In this document: positions 50,824 to 58,396 of the stretch, piece after piece
Layout: each line of letters starts with the position of its first letter
How positions within the stretch are numbered: the stretch's first letter is position 1
Assembly (NCBI GenBank): GCA_012271165.1
Contig: JAAXGX010000001.1
Span: 1-58,396 of the forward strand
From: Vicinamibacteraceae bacterium
GTDB taxonomy: Bacteria; Acidobacteriota; Vicinamibacteria; Vicinamibacterales; UBA8438
Direction: 5' to 3'
DNA length: 58,396 nt
Notes under the pieces: generated by a model
What the model saw: only the letters and a program-made list of their open reading frames with translations
The model's database searches: none
Told to the model about the DNA's origin: nothing
Program-made: the position numbers and the translations under genes

Positions 50824-52923
50824 ATGGTAGCCACGCGACGCACGGCCGGCTTCGGCGCCGGGCTGGCCCTGGCGGCGCTCGCGTCGGTCCCGTCCGCCCA
50901 GCAGGCTGCTCCGCCCGTGGTGGACGACGCCGCGCTCGCGGCCGAGACCCCAGGCAACGACTGGCTCGCGTTCGGCCGCACCTACAGCGAGCAGCGCTTC
51001 AGCCCGCTCACGCAGATTGACACTGGCACGGTCGGCCGCCTCGGGGTGGACTGGTACGTCGACCTGGCTGGCGACCGCGGCCTCGTGTCGACCCCGCTGG
51101 TCGTGGACGGCGTCATGTACTTCGTCCGCAGCATGAACGTCGTGCGCGCCGTGGACGCGGCGACCGGCGCCCTGCGCTGGGAGTACGACCCCGACGTCGC
51201 CGGGCACGCCGACCGCCGCCTGCGGGTGGGCTGGGACCACAGCCGGGGCATCGCGTTCTGGAAGGGCAAGGTGTACGTCGCCACGTGGGACGGGCGGCTG
51301 AACGCGATCGACGCCGGGACGGGACGCGAGCTGTGGAGCACCCGGACCATCGATCCGGGCGCCCCGTTCTACATCACCGGCGCCCCAAAGGTGTTCAGGG
51401 GCAAGGTGCTCATCGGCAACGGCGGCACCGAGAACGGCGCAGCGCGCGGCTACGTCACGGCGTACGACGCCGAGACCGGCGAGCAGGCGTGGCGCTTCCA
51501 CATCGTGCCGGGCAATCCCGCGGACGGGTTCGAGAACGAGGCGATGGCCATGGCGGCCGACACCTGGACGGGCGAGTGGTGGGAGTTCGGCGGCGGCGGG
51601 AACGCCTGGCACGGCTTCACCTACGATTCCGAGTTCGACGCCGTCTACATCGGCACCGGCAACGGGTCGCCGTGGAACCGGAAGATCCGCAGCCCGGGCG
51701 GCGGCGACAACCTGTTCCTGTGCTCCGTCGTGGCGCTCGACGCGGACACCGGCGAGTACCGCTGGCACTACCAGACGACGCCGGGCGAGACCTGGGACTA
51801 CAACTCGAACATGGACATCGTGCTGGCCGATCTCACGATCGACGAGCGGCCGGTGAAGGCGCTGATGCATGCGCCCAAGAACGGCTTCTTCTACGTGATC
51901 GACCGCTCCGACGGGCGCCTGATCTCGGCCGAGCCGTTCACCGAGGTCACCTGGGCGAGCGCCGTCGACACGGCCACCGGCCGGCCCGTCGAGGTGCCCG
52001 GCGCGCGCTACGAGACCGGCGCCGCCCTGATCTCGCCGGGACCGATCGGCGGCCACAGCTGGCACGCGATGTCGTACAACCCGGAGACCGGCCTCGCATA
52101 CATCCCGACCATCCATCTCTCGTACCAGTTCACGGACGAGGGCGTCGACATCGACGGCTGGCGCTCGCCGGTCGGCAGGTCGGACACGGGGGTCTCCACG
52201 CGCCGCCTCGGCTCCTCGCGCCAGGACGACGTGATCGGGTCGCTGCAGGCCTGGGACCCCGTGCGCCAGGAGCAGGTGTGGGAGGTCCCGCTGGAGGGCA
52301 TGTGGAACGCCGGGACTCTCACGACGGCGGGCAACCTGGTGTTCCAGGGCCGGGCCGACGGCAACCTCGTCGCCTACGACGCGGCGAGCGGCGCCGAGCT
52401 GTGGCGCTTCCACGTCGGCTCGGGCATCTCCGCGCCGCCGATCACCTACGCGGTCGACGGCCGGCAGTACGTGGCCCTGCTGGTCGGCTGGGGCGGCGCC
52501 ATGGCCGGCGTCGGCGGTCCGAGCGAAGCCGCGCACGGCTGGTCGTACGGCGTGCACCCGCGGCGCCTGATCGCCTTCGCGCTGGACGGCGGCACCGAGC
52601 TGCCCGCGTCTCCCCCGCCCCGCGTCCCGGCGCCGGTCGAGGCCCCCTTCTTCGAGGTGGATGCCGGCCTGGCCCAGCAGGGCGCCCGCGAGTACGGCGG
52701 CGTCTGCAGCTCGTGCCACGGTCGCGACGCCATGTCGTCCGGCATGGCGCCCGACCTGCGCGCATCGGGCGCCGTGCTGTCGGCGGCGGCGTTCGCCCGC
52801 GTCCTCCGCGACGGCCGCAACGCGCAAGGCATGCCCGCCTACCCCGAGCTGAGCGACCAGCAGCTCACCGCGCTGCGCCACTACATCCGCGAGCAGGCCG
52901 AGCGCGACCTGGCCGGCCGCTAG
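50824..52923 (+). CDS. PQQ-dependent dehydrogenase with fused cytochrome c domain
   Basis: A 699-residue quinoprotein alcohol dehydrogenase. The signal peptide is short (ALAALASVPSAQQA). The eight-bladed propeller (about 40-600) carries NDWLAFGRTYSEQRFSPLTQI, many tryptophan-docking GxxxWxxxxG repeats (GALRWEYDPDV, GEYRWHYQTTPGETWDYNSN), and DRSDGRLISAEPF. The C-terminal cytochrome c has C628-S-S-C631-H632 and Met in GMPAYPELS. Electrons probably pass from the alcohol to the internal heme. Substrate is unknown. The usual vicinal Cys-Cys disulfide is not evident, as in several soil homologues. Confidence 0.92.
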   Translation: MVATRRTAGFGAGLALAALASVPSAQQAAPPVVDDAALAAETPGNDWLAFGRTYSEQRFSPLTQIDTGTVGRLGVDWYVDLAGDRGLVSTPLVVDGVMYFVRSMNVVRAVDAATGALRWEYDPDVAGHADRRLRVGWDHSRGIAFWKGKVYVATWDGRLNAIDAGTGRELWSTRTIDPGAPFYITGAPKVFRGKVLIGNGGTENGAARGYVTAYDAETGEQAWRFHIVPGNPADGFENEAMAMAADTWTGEWWEFGGGGNAWHGFTYDSEFDAVYIGTGNGSPWNRKIRSPGGGDNLFLCSVVALDADTGEYRWHYQTTPGETWDYNSNMDIVLADLTIDERPVKALMHAPKNGFFYVIDRSDGRLISAEPFTEVTWASAVDTATGRPVEVPGARYETGAALISPGPIGGHSWHAMSYNPETGLAYIPTIHLSYQFTDEGVDIDGWRSPVGRSDTGVSTRRLGSSRQDDVIGSLQAWDPVRQEQVWEVPLEGMWNAGTLTTAGNLVFQGRADGNLVAYDAASGAELWRFHVGSGISAPPITYAVDGRQYVALLVGWGGAMAGVGGPSEAAHGWSYGVHPRRLIAFALDGGTELPASPPPRVPAPVEAPFFEVDAGLAQQGAREYGGVCSSCHGRDAMSSGMAPDLRASGAVLSAAAFARVLRDGRNAQGMPAYPELSDQQLTALRHYIREQAERDLAGR

Positions 52924-52936
52924 CCGGCGTCAATCG

Positions 52937-53030
52937 GACGGGGCTGCACCCCGAACCCCCGGCGCCCGCTTGCGGGAACCCCCTGCGCCCCGCGCCGCGG
53001 GCGAAACCGGCCGCCTGCGGGCCGCCGATC
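52937..53030. repeat. GC-rich intergenic repeat copy
   Basis: GACGGGGCTGCACCCCGAAC at 52937 is one base different from the copies at 21066 and 29994 over that stretch. CCCCCGGCG, CGCTTGCGG and CCCCGCGCCGCGG follow in the same order. It lies between two convergent genes ending at 52923 and 53050. Its short hairpins could act as a two-way terminator. Confidence 0.77.
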
Positions 53031-53049
53031 CCGCCCACCCGATTCGCTC

Positions 53050-53982
53050 TCAGTCGACCGTCGTCTTCATCATCGACTTGCCGGCGACGTGCTGCGCGAG
53101 AAACGCGCGGATGGCCTCGTGGCTGCGCCGCATCTCGTCCGGCGGGAAACCGCCATGCCCGCCGCCCGGGATGGTCACCAGCTGGTTCGGTACGCCGACC
53201 TGGTCCAGGCCCTCGTGCAGGCGCACCGCCTGGGTGTGCGGAATGCGGGGATCCTGGTCACCATGGATGGTGATGATAGGCGGCAGCCCCTCGCGCACGT
53301 AGCGAATGGGCGAGAGGAACTGCGCCAGCTCCTGCCGGTTCGGGTTGCTCCCGAACCAGCGGACCGTCCCCGGCCTCGAGTGCGGTCCCTCGAGCCGCTC
53401 GAGCACGTCGGTGATGCCGTACCAGTTCACCACCGCGGCGACCTCGATGGGTGCGCCCGGACACTGCCGGTCGAGGCCGGTGGACGCGGGCAGCATGCCG
53501 GACGTCAGCGCCAGATGGCTCCCCGCCGAGGCGCCCGTCAGCACCAGCCGGCTCGCGTCCAGATTGTGGTCGTCCGCGTGCTCGATGACCCAGCGCACCG
53601 CGCACAGGCAGTCCTCCACCGCAGCCGGCGCGTGGGCCGCCCCCGCCAGGCGGTACTCGACGTTCACCACCGCCCAGCCCATCTCCAGGTAGGGCAACAG
53701 CGTGAGGAAGCTCGCCTCCTTGCTGCCGAACACGTGCGCCCCGCCGTGGAAGTAGATGAACGTCGGATGCGGCCCCGCCGAGCCGTCGCGAGGCACGTAG
53801 ATGTCCAGCTTCCCCTCCCACTGGTTGGCGGTCAGGTAGGTCACGTCGGGAATCGACCGGAACTTCTGACCCACGTCGATGGCCCACCCGGCGGTTTCCG
53901 ACAACTGCCCGTAGGCGATTCCGGGCGCGAGCACCAGAACGGCGAACGCCGTGACGAGACGACGGACGTGCTTCGAAGCCAT
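53050..53982 (-). CDS. Alpha/beta hydrolase (esterase/lipase-like), exported
   Basis: A 310-residue protein starting at ATG 53982, preceded by AAGGAGAGG. Signal peptide (LVTAFAVLVLAPGIAYGQ), then the oxyanion motif FIYFHGGAHVFGS (HGG), nucleophile elbow LTGASAGSH (G-x-S-x-G), the acid in IHGDQDPRIPHTQAV and the catalytic His in IPGGGHGGFPP. This is the BD-FAE/carboxylesterase arrangement, often acting on ester-linked plant or microbial compounds. The start of the protein is close to a 120-bp gap before tRNA-Lys. Confidence 0.9.
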   Translation of the reverse strand: MASKHVRRLVTAFAVLVLAPGIAYGQLSETAGWAIDVGQKFRSIPDVTYLTANQWEGKLDIYVPRDGSAGPHPTFIYFHGGAHVFGSKEASFLTLLPYLEMGWAVVNVEYRLAGAAHAPAAVEDCLCAVRWVIEHADDHNLDASRLVLTGASAGSHLALTSGMLPASTGLDRQCPGAPIEVAAVVNWYGITDVLERLEGPHSRPGTVRWFGSNPNRQELAQFLSPIRYVREGLPPIITIHGDQDPRIPHTQAVRLHEGLDQVGVPNQLVTIPGGGHGGFPPDEMRRSHEAIRAFLAQHVAGKSMMKTTVD

Positions 53983-54118
53983 GGGGTGTCCTCTCCTTCC
54001 CTCCACCGCGGCACCGCCCGAGGCGGCGCACGGGATTCGGCCGATTGTACTCCCGGCCGGGAGCCCCGGCGCAAGCCGGATGCACGACCAGGCGTGCGGT
54101 AGAATCGAAAGCCGGTCC

Positions 54119-54190
54119 GGGCCGCTAGCTCAGTGGTAGAGCACCTGACTTTTAATCAGGGTGTCGCTGGTTCGATCCCAGCGCGGCCCA
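54119..54190 (+). tRNA. tRNA-Lys (TTT anticodon)
   Basis: Acceptor GGGCCGC pairs with GCGGCCC; D arm GCTCAGTGGTAGAGC; anticodon arm CCTGA-CTTTTAA-TCAGG with anticodon TTT; T arm GCTGG-TTCGATC-CCAGC. A discriminator A follows at 54190; the next bases are CCT, so CCA is not fully encoded. A TAGAAT at 54100-54105 is a candidate -10 box. The wobble uridine is the expected MnmA substrate. Confidence 0.96.
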
Positions 54191-54398
54191 CCTTTGGACC
54201 GGCCCGAGGGAACGGTTGCCGTGATGCGCCTCTGACGACCACGGCGTGGGACGACTCGCGCCGGCCGGCGGGTCTGGCGTCTTCCTCCCGGGTCTCGTAG
54301 ACTGGTTGGACTTGCAGCGCCAGTGGAGCGTGGGGCTTCGCGGCCGAGGGCCGGCACCTGGAGAAGCCGCAACGCCTGCAGCGACCGCACTACATCAG

Positions 54399-56807
54399 AT
54401 GAGCATGCGCCGCGTCCGCGGCTTGAGGCGCCTGACCTGCGGTCTCGTCCTCGCGGTGCTCGCGACGATCCCGGTCGCGCCGGCCGCGGGCCAGTCCTCC
54501 CGGGGGTCTTCCGCTGCGTCGGAGGACGAGCAGGCGTCGTTCGGGCCGCCGGCCGCCGAGCCGACAGACGACGGCCAATCGTCGACCCCGCCGCGCGCGG
54601 CCGGTCTAGGCCTCGGCGCTGCGCTCGCGATCAAGCAAGTCACCGCCAGCGCCGTCGAGGACGCCCCCGCCCTCGACGGCGACGTGCTGGGCGACGCCGC
54701 GTGGCGCGCAGCGACTCCGGCAACCGGCTTTCGCCAGACCGCGCCCGACGAGGGCGAGCCGGCGTCCGAGCAGACCGAGGTCCGCATCGTCTACACCCGC
54801 GACGCCATCTATATCGGTGTCGTCTGCTACGACAGCGACCCGTCGTCGATCATCGTCAACGACAGCCGGCGCGACTCGGCGCTCACCGACAGCGACAGCT
54901 TCATGGTGATCCTCGATACGTTCAGCGACCGGCAGAACGGATTCGTCTTCGGAACCAGTCCGGCAGGTCAGGAGTACGACGGGCAGGTGATCAACGAGGG
55001 CGGCCGCCGGGGCGGGTTCGGAATGAGCGGCAGGGGCGAATTCTCGCGCGGCGACGCGGGCGGGTTCAATCTCAACTGGGACGGGGCGTGGCAGGTCCGG
55101 ACCCGGGTCTCCCGTGTCGGATGGAGCGCCGAGTTCGCCATTCCGCTGCGGACCATCCGCTACCCGGCGCGGGAGCGCCAGTCGTGGGGGGTGAACTTCC
55201 AGCGCAACATCCGGCGGCGGAACGAAACAGCCTACTGGTCGCCGTTGCCGCGCCAGTACAACCTCTACCGCGTCTCGCTGGCCGGGCAGCTCGGCGGTCT
55301 GCGGGTGCCGGCCAACCGCCCCAGCAACCTGCAGCTCACGCCCTACCTGGTCGGCGAAATGGTCACGCGCGACGCCGCCCCCGGCCGGGCGCCGCTGGCG
55401 CTCGGCGACGCGGGGGGGGATCTCAAGTACAGCGTCACGTCGGGCCTCACGCTCGACGCCACCTACAACACCGACTTCGCGCAGGTCGAGGTGGACGACC
55501 AGCAGATCAACCTGGACCGCTTCAACCTGTTCTTTCCCGAGAAACGGCCGTTCTTCCTGGAGAACGCCGGGGCGTTCACCGTGAACGCGGCTTCGGCCAG
55601 CGGACGCGGCCTGGGGCAGACGGAGCTCTTCTTCAGTCGCCGGATCGGGATCAGCGAGGCCGGCGCCCCGATCCCCATCCGCGCCGGCGCCCGCCTCTCC
55701 GGGAAGGTCTCCGACACCCTCACGGTCGGCTTTCTCAACATGCAGACCGAGGCAACGAACGCGGGCGGGGCGGCCAACAACTTCACGGTCAGCCGCCTGC
55801 GCCGGGACCTCCCGAACCGATCGAGCATCGGCGGGCTCTTCATCAACCGGCAGGCCACCGGTCCGCAAGCCCTGGCGAACGACTACAACCGCACCTACGC
55901 CCTCGACGGCCGGTGGGGCATCGGCCAGGCGGGTCTCGTGCAGGGGTTCGTCGGCCGCACCGAGACACCGGGCCGCGACGGTCACGATCACGCCGTGAGC
56001 CTCTCGGGAACCTACGAATCCGAGATGTGGCGCATCAGCTCCGGCTATCAGGACAACGGCGAGGACTTCAATCCCGAGGTCGGCTACCTGCACCGGCCCG
56101 GCGGGTTCCGGAAGTACGACCTCGCCATCAACAACAGGTCACGGCCGGAAGGCTTTCTCAAGTTTCAGGAGCTGCGGCCGCACGTGACCTTCACCCGGTT
56201 CTGGAACCGCAACGGGGTCATGGAGACGACCCTCGTCCACAACCACTTCATGGGGGAATTCGAGGACAGCTCGTCGATCGGCCTCGCCTACGACATGCGC
56301 AGCGAGACGGTCTTCGACGCGTTCTCGGTGTCCGGCCTGGCAATTCCTCCCGGACGCTACGACTGGAGCGAGATCATCCCCTCCTTCTTCTACAACCGCT
56401 CGGCACCGGTCAGCGCCGGCGTGCGGGCGACGTTCGGCGGGTTCTTCGGCGGCCGGATCGTGACCCTCCGCCCGACGATTCGCGCCCGCCACGGCGACGC
56501 GCTCAACCTGGAGCTGAGCTACAGCCGGAACGACATCGACCTGCCGTCGGGCAAGACGACCACCAACCTGACCGGCGTGCGCGCCGGCTACAACTTCTCG
56601 CCGCGGCTGTTCATCCAGACGCTGCTGCAGCACAACGACAGCGCCGAGCTCTGGTCCGTGAACTTCCGGTTCGGCTGGCTCCAGGACGCCAACACCGGGC
56701 TGTTTCTCGTCTACAACGAGACGGAGGGCATCCTCGACTACGTGCCGGTCGGCGCCGGGCGCAGCCTGATCCTGAAGTACAGCTACCTCTTCGATGTCCT
56801 CGACTAG
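54399..56807 (+). CDS. Carbohydrate-binding/DUF5916 outer-membrane protein
   Basis: An 802-residue protein. The start at ATG 54399 gives a signal (LVLAVLATIPVAPAAGQ); the upstream extension to 54246 is part of the tRNA-proximal leader. The N-terminal third is a CBM9-like domain (DAPALDGDVLGDAAWRAATP, YTRDAIYIGVVCYDSDPSSI). The rest is DUF5916: NTDFAQVEVDDQQINLDRFN and FFPEKRPFFLENAGAF are its signature. C-terminal beta-rich repeats suggest a barrel. Likely binds or processes a surface carbohydrate; function is not established. Confidence 0.9.
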   Translation: MSMRRVRGLRRLTCGLVLAVLATIPVAPAAGQSSRGSSAASEDEQASFGPPAAEPTDDGQSSTPPRAAGLGLGAALAIKQVTASAVEDAPALDGDVLGDAAWRAATPATGFRQTAPDEGEPASEQTEVRIVYTRDAIYIGVVCYDSDPSSIIVNDSRRDSALTDSDSFMVILDTFSDRQNGFVFGTSPAGQEYDGQVINEGGRRGGFGMSGRGEFSRGDAGGFNLNWDGAWQVRTRVSRVGWSAEFAIPLRTIRYPARERQSWGVNFQRNIRRRNETAYWSPLPRQYNLYRVSLAGQLGGLRVPANRPSNLQLTPYLVGEMVTRDAAPGRAPLALGDAGGDLKYSVTSGLTLDATYNTDFAQVEVDDQQINLDRFNLFFPEKRPFFLENAGAFTVNAASASGRGLGQTELFFSRRIGISEAGAPIPIRAGARLSGKVSDTLTVGFLNMQTEATNAGGAANNFTVSRLRRDLPNRSSIGGLFINRQATGPQALANDYNRTYALDGRWGIGQAGLVQGFVGRTETPGRDGHDHAVSLSGTYESEMWRISSGYQDNGEDFNPEVGYLHRPGGFRKYDLAINNRSRPEGFLKFQELRPHVTFTRFWNRNGVMETTLVHNHFMGEFEDSSSIGLAYDMRSETVFDAFSVSGLAIPPGRYDWSEIIPSFFYNRSAPVSAGVRATFGGFFGGRIVTLRPTIRARHGDALNLELSYSRNDIDLPSGKTTTNLTGVRAGYNFSPRLFIQTLLQHNDSAELWSVNFRFGWLQDANTGLFLVYNETEGILDYVPVGAGRSLILKYSYLFDVLD

Positions 56808-56825
56808 CGTGCCGAGACCGAATCC

Positions 56826-57737
56826 ATGATGTCCAACCATCTCGACACTGTCGCGATTCTGGCAATAGGAATCCTGGCCATGGGGTCGCCCGGCCTCGCC
56901 CAGCCCCGGGATGCGGAGGCGCGGGACGCGGCCGCGGAGACGGCCGCGCGCCTGGCGCTGGAAACGTTCATCACGCAGTGGAATAGCGCCGACGACGCGA
57001 ACCTGCGCCGGGCGATGCACTTTCCCTTCGCGACGGTGCCCGGCGGCGGGGCGTTGATCGTCGACGCCCGGCCGGAGGACTTCTCGGCCGGCTTCGACGA
57101 GATGCGGGCACGCGAGGGGTGGAGTCGCAGCTCGTTCGACTTCGACTCGTTCGCAGTGGTCAGGTCCTCAGCCGCCAAGGTGCATGCGTCGATCGGCTTC
57201 AGCCGCCATGGCGCCGACGGCACCGCCTACCGCGCCTCGCGGGTGTTCTACATCGTCACCCGGCAGGACGACCGCTGGGCCATCCAGCTTCGGACCCCGG
57301 CCGCCGAGCCCGAGGATCTGGGCGGCGACGAGCGGGCGGAGATCGTCGCGGCGGCCCGCCGGGCGGTGCTGGACTTCTTCACCGCCTTCAATGCCGGCGA
57401 CGTCGACGGCACCGTCGCGATGCTCAACCACCCGCACCTGTTCATGACCCCCGGCGGCGGCTTCGCCGTGGCCGAGTCGCCCGCCGACGGCCCGCGTCCG
57501 AACTTCGACCGGATGCGCGCCGACGAAGGCTGGCACATGAGCACCATCGACGCCCTGGAGGCGAGCATCGTCACGCGCAACAAGGTGCACTTCGAGCTGA
57601 CCTTCACCCGTTGGCGCCCCGACGGCACCCGCTACTGGACCGTCCCTGCGCTGTGGATCGTGACCCGCACGGGAGACCACTGGGGCGTCCAGGTCCGCTC
57701 GCTCATGCCGGCCACCTTCGACGCGCGCGCCCGGTAG
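56826..57737 (+). CDS. Exported protein with two tandem NTF2-like domains
   Basis: A 303-residue protein with a signal peptide (LAIGILAMGSPGLAQ). Two SnoaL/NTF2-like halves, about residues 35-150 and 165-295, align to each other: LALETFITQWNSADDANLRRAMHFPF with VLDFFTAFNAGDVDGTVAMLNHPH, then VPGGGALIV with TPGGGFAVA and YIVTRQDDRWAIQLR with WIVTRTGDHWGVQVR. This indicates an internal duplication. The fold often holds small ligands or isomerase/dehydratase sites, but none is assigned here. It follows DUF5916 by 18 bp. Confidence 0.8.
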   Translation: MMSNHLDTVAILAIGILAMGSPGLAQPRDAEARDAAAETAARLALETFITQWNSADDANLRRAMHFPFATVPGGGALIVDARPEDFSAGFDEMRAREGWSRSSFDFDSFAVVRSSAAKVHASIGFSRHGADGTAYRASRVFYIVTRQDDRWAIQLRTPAAEPEDLGGDERAEIVAAARRAVLDFFTAFNAGDVDGTVAMLNHPHLFMTPGGGFAVAESPADGPRPNFDRMRADEGWHMSTIDALEASIVTRNKVHFELTFTRWRPDGTRYWTVPALWIVTRTGDHWGVQVRSLMPATFDARAR

Positions 57738-57803
57738 GCGTCGCCTTCCCGATAGATCCGCGACACGAAGGCCCACGCCCATGCCCGTAGCCCACGTCAG
57801 CCG

Positions 57804-58396
57804 TTGAAGTCGTTGGGACGTCCTGCAGGATTCACACTCGTTCGGACGCCGCTGGCGGCATTGATGGCGCCGGCTCTGGTCCTGTGGGCCCAGGCTTCCG
57901 CGCCGGCGCAGGACCAGCAGCCTGAACCGCTGCCGTCCACCACGCAGACCGGCCAGGACGCAACCGACCCGGGCGCCGCCACGGAAGCGCCCGCCGGGCG
58001 CCCCGGGCCGGACGGTTCGGCGCCGCCGCAATTCGACGACGAGGTCGTCGTCGTCGGCAGCCGGGCGCGGCCGCGGTCGGTCACCGACTCGACCGTGCCG
58101 ATCGACGTCATCCCGGCCACCGATCTCGTTCGCGGCGACTTCAATCTGGCCGATCAGTTGCGAGTCCTCCTGCCGTCCTTCCACGTCAACCCGCAGGAGG
58201 ACGGCGATCTGGGCGCGGTCGTCCGCCCGGCGAGCCTGCGGGGCCTGGCGCCCGACCATACGCTGGTGCTCGTCAACGGCAAGCGGCGCCACCGCGGGGC
58301 GGTCATCAACTGGCAGGGCAGCGGCGTGGCCGACGGGGCGCAGGGCCCTGACATCTCCACCATTCCCGCGATCGCGCTGCGGCAGGTCGAGGTGCT
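57804..58396 (+). CDS. TonB-dependent receptor, N-terminal part
   Basis: The frame runs to the window edge. TTG 57804 gives a signal peptide (LVRTPLAALMAPALVLWAQA), a Pro/Gln-rich spacer, the TonB box region DDEVVVVGSRARPRS, and the plug: VPIDVIPATDLVRGDFNLADQLRVL, LPSFHVNPQED, PASLRGLAPDHTLVLVNGKRRHRGAV. These are classic plug features. ATG 57864 is an alternative with a shorter signal. It is probably an importer of a complex nutrient, perhaps with the DUF5916 protein upstream. The barrel lies outside the window. Confidence 0.9.
   Translation, partial: MKSLGRPAGFTLVRTPLAALMAPALVLWAQASAPAQDQQPEPLPSTTQTGQDATDPGAATEAPAGRPGPDGSAPPQFDDEVVVVGSRARPRSVTDSTVPIDVIPATDLVRGDFNLADQLRVLLPSFHVNPQEDGDLGAVVRPASLRGLAPDHTLVLVNGKRRHRGAVINWQGSGVADGAQGPDISTIPAIALRQVEV

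Noticed and set aside
1..58396. CRISPR arrays or a multi-gene defence island
   Set aside because: No regularly spaced repeats and no cas genes. The AAA_21 fragment and VapBC alone do not make a defence system.

Overview
The window is very GC-rich, with dense GC3-biased genes, frequent GTG/TTG starts and many 1-4 bp start/stop overlaps. The gene content points to Acidobacteriota, most likely a Vicinamibacteria-like lineage: a VWFA-related acidobacterial protein, DUF1552, DUF2911 and DUF5916 proteins, a PQQ dehydrogenase with a fused cytochrome c domain, and a TonB receptor. This assignment is inference from gene families, because no rRNA is present.

Layout. 1-2.4 kb: end of a DUF1552 gene and a secreted ankyrin protein. 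2.4-7.6 kb: a Tat-exported epoxide hydrolase gene split by an integrase-bearing element of 3,808 bp. An identical 8-bp sequence (TCCATGCT) lies at both junctions, and removing the insert restores the reading frame exactly. 7.8-9.5 kb: gamma-glutamyltransferase. 9.5-11.1 kb: decayed mosaic of phage portal, ATPase and other fragments on the 3' side of tRNA-Pro. 11.2-15.2 kb: MerR-like regulator with a histone-like tail, Der, HU, site-2 protease, VapBC. 15.3-21.1 kb: priA-udg-coaBC-gmk-yicC, a classic cluster lacking the usual rpoZ. 21.3-32.7 kb: envelope polysaccharide locus (ABC exporter, GalE, Ugd, three glycosyltransferases, a polyprenyl-phosphate sugar transferase, UDP-glucuronate decarboxylase), interrupted by an M20 peptidase. 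32.6-40.4 kb: pgsA, TPR/SLH lipoprotein, hflX, tsaC, glpX, acyl-CoA dehydrogenase, SAM hydrolase, methyltransferase. 40.4-46.7 kb: bactofilin, cysteine desulfurase plus mnmA, trxB, a DacA-like peptidase, the VWFA protein. 46.7-50.0 kb: hemE and hemY separated only by a 162-bp terminal-inverted-repeat element that appears to supply the hemY start codon. 50.1-58.4 kb: DUF2911, PQQ dehydrogenase, an alpha/beta hydrolase, tRNA-Lys, DUF5916, an NTF2-like protein and the start of a TonB receptor.

Most of the window is housekeeping and envelope metabolism. The least ordinary parts are the small integrative element, the 162-bp hairpin element at hemE/hemY, a family of GC-rich intergenic repeats at gene ends, and the phage graveyard beside tRNA-Pro. 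I see no CRISPR array, no complete phage, and no recognisable multi-gene defence system.
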